DNA of 13,687 nucleotides. Source: Bacteroidota bacterium (GTDB lineage: Bacteria; Bacteroidota; Bacteroidia; Chitinophagales; Chitinophagaceae). Shown here piece after piece: positions 6,522 through 13,687 of the stretch. Location: the NCBI GenBank assembly GCA_023433345.1, contig JAEZDA010000005.1, positions 1-13,687 of the forward strand, given 5' to 3'. The notes under the pieces were generated by a model. The model did not search any database, was not told the DNA's origin, and worked only from the letters and a program-made list of their open reading frames with translations. Positions within the stretch are counted from its first letter, which is position 1. The number at the start of each line of letters is the position of its first letter. Position numbers and translations under genes: made by a program.

Positions 6522-8240
6522 TTAGACCTCTCCTTTCTTCAACGCGTCAACCGCATAGGCCGCGGCCCTTGCCGTTAGTGCCATATAGGTCAACGACGGG
6601 TTCTGGCAACCACCTGATGGCATGCAACTGCCGTCTGTTATAAAAACATTCCTGGCCGCATGCACCTGGTTGAACGCATTCAGAACAGACGTTTTAGGAT
6701 CGCGGCCCATGGTGGCGGTTCCCATTTCGTGAACCGTTGTACCGCCGGTGAAATTGTAATCGAATGTGTCGATGTTCTTAAACCCTGCCTTTTCTAACAT
6801 GCTGGCACCCTGCTCACGTGCATGCCTTCGCATAGCTTCTTCATTTTCGCCATAAGCAAAATTTATCTTCACCTGGGGCAGGCCCCATTTGTCTTTCCTG
6901 CTATCATCAAGAGTAACACGGTTTTTCTTATCGGGCAAACATTCTCCCCATGCAGCCATCCATATACTCCAGGGGCCGGGCGTGGTCAAGCGTTCTTTAA
7001 ATGTTTTTCCAAAGTCATTTCCCACGTGTACCATATCTGCCCATTCCTTTCGTTCACCATCTCCCGCGAATGCATATCCCCGAATGAAAGTGGTTTCCTT
7101 TTCACTGTCGTTTAAGTTTTGAAAACGCGGAATGTAAATTCCTGCCGGCTTCCTGCCTGAATAATATTTATCTGTAAACCCAGGGTGTTCGCCCGATGCG
7201 CCTGCACCCGAATGATGATCCATCAACTGCCTTCCCACCATACCGCTGTCGTTACCGAAACCATCAGGGAAGCGTTTTGATTTCGATTGCAGCAAAATGG
7301 ATGCGGTACCAATTGTGGATGCATTAAGGAAGATGATCTTTGCAAAGAAATCGGTGGTTTGTTTTGTTATTTCATCGACGATCCGAACACCTGTTGCTTT
7401 TTGTGCAGCTTCATCATAAATGATCTCGTAAACAATGGAGTGCGGCCTCACGGTAAGGTTACCTGTTTCCATCGCTGCGGGAATGGTTGCAGAATTACTG
7501 CTGAAGTATCCGCCAAAGGGGCAACCACGATCGCACAGGTTGCGGTACATACACGGGCCCCTTCCCTTCCAGCCCTGGCTTAAATTGGCAATTCGCGATG
7601 GCGTTACGAGTCTGCCGGGAAAATGTTTAGGAACTTCCTGCGAAAGATGTTCTTCAATACAATTCAATGGCATGTGCGGAATGAACCTGCCATCGGGCAA
7701 ATGCGCAAGACCTTCCGCCTTCCCGCTTATGCCTACAAATTCCTCAACATAATCGTACCAGGGCGCGATGTCTTTGTACCGTATCGGCCAGTCGACACCG
7801 TGACTGTCTTTCAGGTTGGCGTTAAAATCAAGATCGCTCAGCCTGTAAGTTTGTCTTCCCCACACCAATGACCTTCCGCCCACCTGGTATCCGCGGATCC
7901 AATTGAAAGGTTTATCCTGCACATAAGGATGATCTTTATCACGAACGAAAAAATGTTTGCTTCCTTCTGTGTACACCAGGCTTTGCACCGGATCGTTCTC
8001 CCTGTCTGCCGCAGTAACCAACAGGCGATTCGGAAATTCCCATGGTTTAAGGTTGGCAGTGGGATAATCGCGCACATGCATCACTTCCCTGCCGCGTTCG
8101 AGCAACAAGGTTTTTAAACCCTTTTGCGTAAGTTCTTTCGCGGCCCAACCACCACTGATACCGCTGCCCACCACGATAGCATCGAAGGTGTTCTCCTGTT
8201 TTCCGTCGCCAATAATTTGTGTTGATCCTTGTTGACCCAC
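6522..8240 (-). CDS. GMC-family FAD-dependent sugar dehydrogenase, alpha-subunit type
   Basis: This 572-residue protein carries the GMC fold. The FAD-binding dinucleotide motif GSGISG is at about residues 25-30, with an acidic residue (LLLERG) at about 48. A GGRSLVWGRQ segment is near 121-130. The C-terminal GMC domain has HEMGTATMG (His about 504) and GGCQNPSLT (Asn about 547), the usual active-site pair. Cysteines 230, 236 and 240 form C-x5-C-x3-C, the arrangement that holds a [3Fe-4S] cluster in FAD-dependent glucose dehydrogenase alpha subunits. The reaction is therefore probably oxidation of a sugar or glycoside hydroxyl, with electrons leaving through the cluster; the substrate is unknown, and glucoside 3-dehydrogenase is an alternative. 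There is no signal peptide, and export with the Tat-signal partner just upstream is expected from family knowledge. The start is GTG, with an in-frame TAG three codons upstream. It is the last gene of the operon. No cytochrome c gene follows. Confidence 0.88.
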   Translation of the reverse strand: MGQQGSTQIIGDGKQENTFDAIVVGSGISGGWAAKELTQKGLKTLLLERGREVMHVRDYPTANLKPWEFPNRLLVTAADRENDPVQSLVYTEGSKHFFVRDKDHPYVQDKPFNWIRGYQVGGRSLVWGRQTYRLSDLDFNANLKDSHGVDWPIRYKDIAPWYDYVEEFVGISGKAEGLAHLPDGRFIPHMPLNCIEEHLSQEVPKHFPGRLVTPSRIANLSQGWKGRGPCMYRNLCDRGCPFGGYFSSNSATIPAAMETGNLTVRPHSIVYEIIYDEAAQKATGVRIVDEITKQTTDFFAKIIFLNASTIGTASILLQSKSKRFPDGFGNDSGMVGRQLMDHHSGAGASGEHPGFTDKYYSGRKPAGIYIPRFQNLNDSEKETTFIRGYAFAGDGERKEWADMVHVGNDFGKTFKERLTTPGPWSIWMAAWGECLPDKKNRVTLDDSRKDKWGLPQVKINFAYGENEEAMRRHAREQGASMLEKAGFKNIDTFDYNFTGGTTVHEMGTATMGRDPKTSVLNAFNQVHAARNVFITDGSCMPSGGCQNPSLTYMALTARAAAYAVDALKKGEV

Positions 8241-8246
8241 CGTAAT

Positions 8247-8822
8247 CTATTTTGTTGCCCAGCTACGCTGACCTTTGGTTAAGGGAATGCATGGAGCGTA
8301 TTTCGCAGGAATGTGATCGTAGGCCAGTGCGCGTGTGGCCCCGATTTCCGATGTGCAATAAGCTATTGCGGTATATTCTTTCAGCAGGTAGAAGAACGGC
8401 CTGCCCGTCAACCTGTTCTCGATCTTTCCCATGATGCCGGAAAAAGTTCCGTCTTCCTTACTAACGCGCTCCATTACACGAAGTTTTTCATGTTCGCTTA
8501 GCTTCGTTATCTCCCGGTCAAATTCGTCTATGCAGTACCGTTGTACGCCTTTCAACCCTTCGATAAAATTGTTCTGATCAACCCGCCTTGCACCATTTTC
8601 AACGAGGTGGATCATTATATCGCCCACTCCTGCCGAACGTGCGCCCGGAGTGTCGGTTTCGGGAATCAGCTGTTCCGCCAGTTCCTCTATCAATGCTTTG
8701 CTGTTCTTAAGAAAATTCCAGTCGGGCGTTTTATGCAAATGAAAAGCCCTGAAGCCGGTATAGGTGGCCGCAGCCCCGGCGCCAAGCAGGAAGATGGAAA
8801 GAATGGCTTTTCTGCGTTTCAT
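8247..8822 (-). CDS. Gluconate 2-dehydrogenase subunit 3-like protein (gamma subunit)
   Basis: This 191-residue protein starts at ATG 8822 and stops at TAG. The N-terminus MKRRKAILSIFLLGAGAAA resembles a twin-arginine signal: RR followed by a hydrophobic stretch to about residue 25. The segment LIPETDTPGARSAGV (about 52-66) is the hallmark of the gluconate 2-dehydrogenase subunit 3 family. In characterised sugar dehydrogenase complexes this small subunit helps maturation and Tat export of the flavoprotein, which lacks its own signal. The next gene encodes such a flavoprotein and begins six bases after the stop. The preceding TolC-like gene ends five bases before the ATG, so the gene sits inside the operon. 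The Tat call is by eye: the position after RR is K, A, I, L rather than the ideal xFLK. Confidence 0.87.
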   Translation of the reverse strand: MKRRKAILSIFLLGAGAAATYTGFRAFHLHKTPDWNFLKNSKALIEELAEQLIPETDTPGARSAGVGDIMIHLVENGARRVDQNNFIEGLKGVQRYCIDEFDREITKLSEHEKLRVMERVSKEDGTFSGIMGKIENRLTGRPFFYLLKEYTAIAYCTSEIGATRALAYDHIPAKYAPCIPLTKGQRSWATK

Positions 8823-8827
8823 AATTA

Positions 8828-9601
8828 TCAGGGTATCTGCATTGCCTCGCTAACGGGAACACCGATAAGTTCTTCGAGCTGAATGATGGCTATGTTGAGA
8901 TCACGCTCCCTGGTAACCAGTTTCGATTTCTCGGTCAGGTATATCTGGTGCGTTTTGTTCATGTCTTCAAGTGTCATATCTCCTTCTGAATAAGCTTTCT
9001 GCGCAGCCTCATAGGCGGAAAAATCATATTCCATATAACTCTTTTGAAGAATCACCACTTCGCGTTTTTCTTTATAATTTTCATAACGCATCAGCACTTC
9101 AGCCTTCAGAAAGTTCTCCTTATCCTTTTTTAATTCATTATTGATAAGGATATTTTCCCGGGCCACTTTCTTCTCACGTTTGGTTCGTGAAAAAATATCC
9201 AGGGGAACGCTGGCGCCCACATTATATTTTGGGAAGAAACTCGCGGCGGCGGAATTCTGCACCACAAATTCGTTGATATTAGCGCCAACCACAACCGAAT
9301 TCAACCATGCTAATTTCGCACGTTTCAGATCAGCCTCTGATATCCTGATGTTCGCGTCTGCAATATTAATGTTAGGATTATTCATGGCGAGCTTCACGAG
9401 TTTTAGCCTAATAAGCGAATCCTGGTTAAGCGTTGAATAATCTATTACCGGGGCTTTTTGTTGCGCCTTTCTTTCCTGTTGACGCACCTCGTATTTCTTA
9501 CGTATAGAATCGGGCACCTGCTGAATGCGTTGTGCAAGCGTATCATTGCTTTGCCACAACATTATAAAAAGTAAGAGGAACCGTGGTTTGAGGGTATTCA
9601 T
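8828..9601 (-). CDS. Short TolC-like outer membrane protein with one repeat
   Basis: The protein is 257 residues from the ATG at 9601. This start gives a signal peptide MNTLKPRFLLLFIMLWQSND... with likely cleavage near TLA (residue 23). The frame stays open upstream to 9676, but that extension would overlap the preceding gene and bury the signal peptide. Residues about 65-255 look like a single TolC structural repeat: a helix (LVKLAMNNPNINIADANIRI, ISEADLKRAKLAWLNS), a short beta pair (FFPKYNVGASVPLDIFSR), then a long coiled-coil helix (TKREKKVARENILI to the LEELIGV end). Ordinary TolC proteins have two such repeats and more than 400 residues, so this is about half-size. With the flippase, glycosyltransferase and polymerase genes upstream it probably serves polysaccharide export or envelope passage. 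That role, and assembly as more than a trimer, are inference. Confidence 0.8.
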   Translation of the reverse strand: MNTLKPRFLLLFIMLWQSNDTLAQRIQQVPDSIRKKYEVRQQERKAQQKAPVIDYSTLNQDSLIRLKLVKLAMNNPNINIADANIRISEADLKRAKLAWLNSVVVGANINEFVVQNSAAASFFPKYNVGASVPLDIFSRTKREKKVARENILINNELKKDKENFLKAEVLMRYENYKEKREVVILQKSYMEYDFSAYEAAQKAYSEGDMTLEDMNKTHQIYLTEKSKLVTRERDLNIAIIQLEELIGVPVSEAMQIP

Positions 9602-9620
9602 ATTAGTAAAAGTAAAAAAC

Positions 9621-11138
9621 CTAACTGTGAATTTCTTTAGCGGCTGATAATTCCCGGGCAGCCATGCCTTTATCAAATTCCATCAGGCGCTTCATTAAAG
9701 ATAGCGAACAAAAGAAGAATATAGCACCAGGAATCTGCCCGATGGTTTCCTGCGAATACTGGGTGACGATGATCGGGAAAAGGGTTGCAAGCAAACCCGC
9801 AATGAATATCCTGCACTCCCGGCTTTTCATTCTGAAATAATAATAGATGCCCTGCCAGAGAATTGAAAGGTTGAAGAAAATCCAGATGAGGAGTCCTATC
9901 CAGCCCGATTCCAGCCCGATCCGCAAGAGCCCGCTGTCTGTTGGAAAGTCTGCCAGGGGATGATCGGGATAATAATGTGCACCGAGCAGCCCGGTTGTAC
10001 CGATCCCGCCGCCGATAGGATGCGCGTGAAGATAGGGTTGAATATAATGCCGGTTCCTTTCCCGTAAATTCATCGATTCATCTTTTGAATCGAATGTGGT
10101 GCGCATGCGGTTTAGCGTGGGACTGCTATAGATCGGCGCGAAGAAAAGAAAGAGACCGATCACGGTCATACAAAAAAGCGTGATCACCGTTGTTTTACTT
10201 TTGATGGTAAGAAAACCGTATAACATGATGCCGGCAGGTAGGATGATGGTGGTGGTTCTCGTGCCTGAATAAGCCATTCCTAAAAGCATGATCAGTGCCA
10301 TGAAGATCATCAGGGCCATACGGCTTTTGTTCTTCTGGTAGATGGCCAGTACTAGAGTAAAGGTTGCTAGCGAACCTGCGAGCACGCCGAATGAAACCAC
10401 ATCAGATAAGAATGAGAATTTTCGCAGCTGCCCGCCCTGGAATAATAACTCATAACTGCCGGGCACGCTCATGATATAATTCATTTCCATCGGCAGGTAG
10501 CCAAACCATTGCTGGTAACAACCGTACAGTGCTATAATAAAAGCCGCACCGATCCAGAACTTTGCGAAGAACCGAAACTTCTCCATTGTATCTATCAGCC
10601 GATAGGCCATCACATACACCATTATATACACCAGCCATCGCCTGATGGTGGGCATCCAAACTTCAAGACCTTTTACATTCGGATTGAATGCCTGTATCAG
10701 CACACTTGAGGTGTTCATAATTATCGCAATGCTGATAAGGGTTTTAATGAGCACCCGGGATGTACCCGGAACACCTGTTCTGTTCAGGTATGAACCCAGG
10801 AACACAAAGAGGATAAGAATTTCCAACACCGGGCTCAAAGGCAGTACATCGCGGCCGATAAGGTGATTGGGATAAAAAACAAAAATGGAGAAAACACTTA
10901 TCACATATAAGCCGTAGTAGGGTTTAAAAAGGCAGGTGTAAACCGTTATCACGCCGATGATAAGGGCCGAAGCTACCAACGGGATGAGGAAAAGATCCTC
11001 AGCCACAAGATAGGCCGAGCCTAAGGCCAGCAATGCCAATAATGTGAGCCCGAATGGAGACACAAGTTTTCTGCGGAAGAATTCTTCCTGGAACCATGCA
11101 CCAACGGGCGTCATCATATTTCCTTCTTTCAGGGGCAT
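9621..11138 (-). CDS. O-antigen polymerase/ligase family membrane protein (Wzy/WaaL-like)
   Basis: This 505-residue integral membrane protein has about ten to twelve hydrophobic segments. A large extracytoplasmic loop near residues 355-415 contains the Wzy_C-type signature: RNRHYIQPYLHAHPIGGGIG, then DFPTDSGLLRIGLESGWIGLL leading into the next membrane segment. Members of this family polymerise lipid-linked repeat units into a glycan or ligate glycan to an acceptor at the periplasmic face; sequence alone does not separate the two. The ATG at 11138 shares its A with the stop of the small membrane-protein gene (TGATG). A second candidate start, the tandem ATG at 11117, follows a purine-rich AGAAGGAAAT and would shorten the protein by seven residues. 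The stop is 19 bases before the TolC-like gene. Confidence 0.88.
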   Translation of the reverse strand: MPLKEGNMMTPVGAWFQEEFFRRKLVSPFGLTLLALLALGSAYLVAEDLFLIPLVASALIIGVITVYTCLFKPYYGLYVISVFSIFVFYPNHLIGRDVLPLSPVLEILILFVFLGSYLNRTGVPGTSRVLIKTLISIAIIMNTSSVLIQAFNPNVKGLEVWMPTIRRWLVYIMVYVMAYRLIDTMEKFRFFAKFWIGAAFIIALYGCYQQWFGYLPMEMNYIMSVPGSYELLFQGGQLRKFSFLSDVVSFGVLAGSLATFTLVLAIYQKNKSRMALMIFMALIMLLGMAYSGTRTTTIILPAGIMLYGFLTIKSKTTVITLFCMTVIGLFLFFAPIYSSPTLNRMRTTFDSKDESMNLRERNRHYIQPYLHAHPIGGGIGTTGLLGAHYYPDHPLADFPTDSGLLRIGLESGWIGLLIWIFFNLSILWQGIYYYFRMKSRECRIFIAGLLATLFPIIVTQYSQETIGQIPGAIFFFCSLSLMKRLMEFDKGMAARELSAAKEIHS

Positions 11139-11257
11139 CAGAGGAAGACGATTTTTACAAAAAGGAAAGCCATCACTACCGTAACAAACAGGAAGGCCAC
11201 AGTTTCTATCAACCTGTCAGTTGTAGTTTCCTCATTACTATCTGGCATCATGCTCAT
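11138..11257 (-). CDS. 39-residue single-pass membrane protein in polysaccharide operon
   Basis: A short open frame fills the gap between the glycosyltransferase and polymerase genes: ATG at 11257, TGA at 11140-11138. The translation begins MSMMPDSNEETTTDRLIETV and continues into one hydrophobic segment, AFLFVTVVMAFLFVKIVFL, up to the stop. It therefore has an acidic, hydrophilic N-terminus of about 18 residues and one transmembrane helix with a single lysine. It starts 11 bases after the glycosyltransferase stop and overlaps the next start by one base (TGATG), which argues for translation and coupling. Alternative ATGs lie at codons 3 and 4. I recognise no family; a small regulator or scaffold of the flippase/polymerase machinery is a guess. 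It could in principle be a chance ORF, but the fit to the gap is exact. Confidence 0.72.
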   Translation of the reverse strand: MSMMPDSNEETTTDRLIETVAFLFVTVVMAFLFVKIVFL

Positions 11258-11268
11258 AGGTAAATAAA

Positions 11269-12477
11269 TTATGAAGGTTTAAATTGATACATGGCTTCAT
11301 ACATTAGGGCAACAGAATTCTCCCAGGTATGCGAGCGCGCCACTGCTATTCTCTTTTCTTTTTTTACCGGGTCGTTGCCTTGCAGCAGTGCCTCTTTTAT
11401 GAACCGGATGTAATCATCATGAGAATCGCACAGGTAGGTGCAATCTGCAAAGGCTTCCATCGTTTCGGTTCTTGTTGCAACAACCGGTTTGCCTGTGGCA
11501 AGGTATTCATCAACCTTTCTCGGATAATTGCCTACGGTAAGCTGGTTCACCAGTTGCGGATTTAAACATACATCAAAATAATGAACGTAGGCGGGCAATT
11601 CCGTCTCTGCCTTGTTGCCCAGGAAATGAACGTTTGGCATACCGTGCAGTCTGGAATTCTTAAATGCCTCATCCTCAGGACCGATAAGCACCAGGTTCCA
11701 CCCGGAATCGTGTTCAGCGATTTTCTCAAGCAGTTCAATGTCGAGCCGCATTTCGGTAAGAAAGCCGCAATAGCCTATCACCGGCTTTGCTATCCGGTTG
11801 ATATCTGCGGGAAACACTTCAGGTTTTGAAATGAAGAACTCATCTCCTGTTCCCTGCCCGGTGTAATAACTGCGCGAATTATACTGAGCAGCATATTTGG
11901 TGAGATAAAGCGAATTGGTTACCACCAGATCCACTTTGCTGATGAGTTCGTGTTCAGAGTATTTTCCATGCCTGTTGAAATAAGGTTGGGCAAGCAGGTA
12001 ATCGCGGAGATAATACATTGAGTAATCAACATCAAGATAATCCTGCAGATAAAGACCATTATAAAAGTCGTTATCGATGAACAGCACAGGATCTTTGAAG
12101 AGTAGCTGTTCAGAAGCCTTTTTGATCTGGTTTGCCAAACGCCTGTTATTCTGTTTATTCAACATCGTGTACACCTTACCGTGAGGAAGCCAGTTTATCG
12201 ATTCAAGTTTGGTTTGGGGATTGAACACCCAAAGTTTTGGTTCAACTTCATCGAGCACGTTCTCTCCGTTTTTGATACTCTTCAGGCGGTTGATCGTCTT
12301 CTTGTCTTTCGGTGCCTTCCATTGCGTGATCCTGTCTAAAGGCCGGTTTACATACAGCACACGATTATGGCGTGATATCACCTTGGCCATATTCTTGAAA
12401 TTGTGGCCAATGTCGAGGTCCCACGGCTGAATGCCGAGCATGATGATATCCCTGTTCCTTATAAGCGGCTCCTGCAT
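11269..12477 (-). CDS. GT-B fold glycosyltransferase (group 1 / GT4-like)
   Basis: The protein is 402 residues from the ATG at 12477, whose A is the last base of the flippase stop (TGATG). A GTG one codon earlier is possible. The N-terminal domain has IIMLGIQPWD and IGHNFKNMAKVISRHNRVLYVN. The C-terminal nucleotide-sugar domain, from about residue 230, shows PVIGYCGFL, WNLVLIGP, NVHFLGN, and NYPRKVDEYLATGKPVVATRT, the last being the donor-binding region of group 1 glycosyltransferases. The overall pattern recalls TuaH-like enzymes. It likely adds a sugar to a lipid-linked intermediate on the cytoplasmic face. The donor and linkage cannot be told. No membrane segment or signal peptide is seen. 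It sits between the flippase and a 39-residue membrane protein. Confidence 0.85.
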   Translation of the reverse strand: MQEPLIRNRDIIMLGIQPWDLDIGHNFKNMAKVISRHNRVLYVNRPLDRITQWKAPKDKKTINRLKSIKNGENVLDEVEPKLWVFNPQTKLESINWLPHGKVYTMLNKQNNRRLANQIKKASEQLLFKDPVLFIDNDFYNGLYLQDYLDVDYSMYYLRDYLLAQPYFNRHGKYSEHELISKVDLVVTNSLYLTKYAAQYNSRSYYTGQGTGDEFFISKPEVFPADINRIAKPVIGYCGFLTEMRLDIELLEKIAEHDSGWNLVLIGPEDEAFKNSRLHGMPNVHFLGNKAETELPAYVHYFDVCLNPQLVNQLTVGNYPRKVDEYLATGKPVVATRTETMEAFADCTYLCDSHDDYIRFIKEALLQGNDPVKKEKRIAVARSHTWENSVALMYEAMYQFKPS

Positions 12478-13687
12478 CACTTAAACTTTTGAAAAAGCAT
12501 CTTTGTTAATTCCGGATAAAATTCAAATGCATATTTAAAGCACTGCATGAACCTTATACCATAATATTTGTACAATAACCATTGGGTTATGATGAAAGCA
12601 ACAACATGAGAAATAAGCAACGCATATGCCGCGCCAAGGAAGCCCATTTCTTTGATGAAGAAATACGTAAGCACAACGTTTAAAACCGCAATGAAGGTGA
12701 TCAGTAAAAAATTCACCTGTGGCCTGCCGCTTGAATCAATAATCACACCCCATTGTTTAAGATAAGCAAGAAAGATGGCAGTGAACGCAATGATACGCAG
12801 GTAAGGGATAGCATCAAGGTATTGTGCATCTGCAAGGAAAAGGATGATGAATTTCGGAAATAGCAAAATGAACAATACCATCGGTATGCAAAAACACAAT
12901 GTGGCTCCGACGGACTTTTCATAATAATACCTGATCAGGTCTTTGTTAGCCGCATTCTCCCTGTTCGCACTCTTTGGGAAAAGAATATCACTCACCACCT
13001 GCGACGGCATGTCAGACAAGTTGATCACTCTTGCGGCAATACTTTGCGAGGCGGTAAAGGCGGTGCTTCCCAGGATCGGCGAAAGCATCATCTGGCCCGC
13101 GTTCGCAAAAACCAGGGTGCTTACGCCGGAGCCGAACACATATTTTCCAAAATGCCATAGTTTAGAGAACCATTCCTTCCTGAGCACAAAGGTGTGTGTA
13201 AGGTGAAGGCGCACATAACGGTAACCAATAGCCGCTCCAAGCAATATTCCAATACTATAAAATATCACCAGGGCGGTGAGGGAAACTTTTTTGAAGGCAA
13301 GCACAAAAAAGACCATCAGGGCAAGCGTGATCGCCTGCCTGTAAAAATAAGTGGCGAAAAGTCCTTTGAAATCTGACTTGCTGTACATGATCCATTCAAA
13401 ATGCGAGAAGGGTATCAGCAACAGTATTCCGAGCGAAAAGATATACAGCATTTCTTCCAGCTCAGGCGCTTTCAATAATGCAGCTATCTGGGGCGCAAAA
13501 AAAACAAGCAAAACCACAAGCACCAAGGTGATGATGATGTTGAGGAAAAATGCTGCGGACAACACAAACCGTTGTTCTTCGGCGGTGCTGTGGTTAACAA
13601 ATTTGATCAGCGATGTTTTCACCAGCGCCTGCCTAATGAGTTCTATAAATGAGGTGACCTCAAGAAACAATGCCCAAACACCCATTT
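12477..13687 (-). CDS. Wzx-type polysaccharide flippase (5' end beyond window)
   Basis: The frame runs from the right edge to a TGA at 12479-12477, giving about 402 visible residues. It is a polytopic membrane protein with around ten visible hydrophobic segments and few charged loops, in the MOP superfamily pattern of lipopolysaccharide flippases. An ATG at 13685 exists, but the first residues (GVWALFLEVTSFIELIRQAL) match the part of this family that normally follows the first membrane helix. The true start is therefore probably some tens of residues to the right, outside the window. The function is translocation of lipid-linked oligosaccharide across the inner membrane. The last residues are LFQKFK, and the stop overlaps the next gene by one base, so the two are translationally coupled. 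Confidence 0.87.
   Translation of the reverse strand, partial: MGVWALFLEVTSFIELIRQALVKTSLIKFVNHSTAEEQRFVLSAAFFLNIIITLVLVVLLVFFAPQIAALLKAPELEEMLYIFSLGILLLIPFSHFEWIMYSKSDFKGLFATYFYRQAITLALMVFFVLAFKKVSLTALVIFYSIGILLGAAIGYRYVRLHLTHTFVLRKEWFSKLWHFGKYVFGSGVSTLVFANAGQMMLSPILGSTAFTASQSIAARVINLSDMPSQVVSDILFPKSANRENAANKDLIRYYYEKSVGATLCFCIPMVLFILLFPKFIILFLADAQYLDAIPYLRIIAFTAIFLAYLKQWGVIIDSSGRPQVNFLLITFIAVLNVVLTYFFIKEMGFLGAAYALLISHVVAFIITQWLLYKYYGIRFMQCFKYAFEFYPELTKMLFQKFK

Noticed and set aside
6344..6643. Plus-strand open frame of 99 codons
   Set aside because: It begins inside the 14-bp tandem repeat, passes both palindromes and ends antisense to the flavoprotein gene, so the peptide is repeat-derived.
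9602..9676. N-terminal extension of the TolC-like protein to an earlier start
   Set aside because: It would overlap the polymerase gene by 56 bases and place 25 residues before a clear signal peptide. The ATG at 9601 is better.
13683..13685. ATG as the true start of the flippase
   Set aside because: The residues that follow correspond to an internal part of the family, so the start is most likely outside the window.

Overview
The window looks like a chromosomal segment of a Bacteroidota bacterium, probably in or near Chitinophagaceae. This rests on the large secreted beta-propeller/PKD proteins, AT-rich upstream regions without clear Shine-Dalgarno sequences, a typical Bacteroidota polysaccharide gene set, and intergenic repeats of kinds I associate with this phylum (14-base TACGATTTACGATG tandem repeats, CCCCGATAGCTATCGGGG palindromes). 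The assignment is from recall and protein character; no search was run.

Left part (1-6219, genes mainly on the minus strand). Two paralogous secreted proteins share an RCC1-like propeller module of about 400 residues after a signal peptide. The first (1-3593, running off the left edge) carries at least eight complete PKD-like domains and part of a ninth. The second (4756-6219) is complete and carries one. Between them lies about 1.2 kb holding one small plus-strand ORF of unknown function (4174-4449) and two degenerate palindromic repeat elements.

Middle (6220-6521). A non-coding mosaic of a perfect 10-bp inverted repeat, nearly five copies of a 14-bp tandem repeat, and two 18-bp palindromes separates the propeller genes from the operon to the right.

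Right part (6522-13687, all minus strand, transcribed right to left). Seven tightly packed genes form what looks like one operon: a Wzx-type flippase (5' end outside the window), a GT-B glycosyltransferase, a previously overlooked 39-residue single-pass membrane protein, an O-antigen polymerase/ligase family protein, a short one-repeat TolC-like protein, and a gluconate 2-dehydrogenase subunit 3-like protein followed by its GMC flavoprotein. Two junctions are TGATG stop/start overlaps and the other gaps are 5-19 bases. The first four genes suggest assembly of a surface or secreted polysaccharide. The last two resemble the gamma and alpha subunits of FAD-dependent sugar dehydrogenases, including a C-x5-C-x3-C iron-sulfur motif, but no cytochrome subunit is present. 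The most interesting hypothesis is that this envelope sugar dehydrogenase acts on, or is co-regulated with, the polysaccharide made by the operon. That is inference from gene order only.
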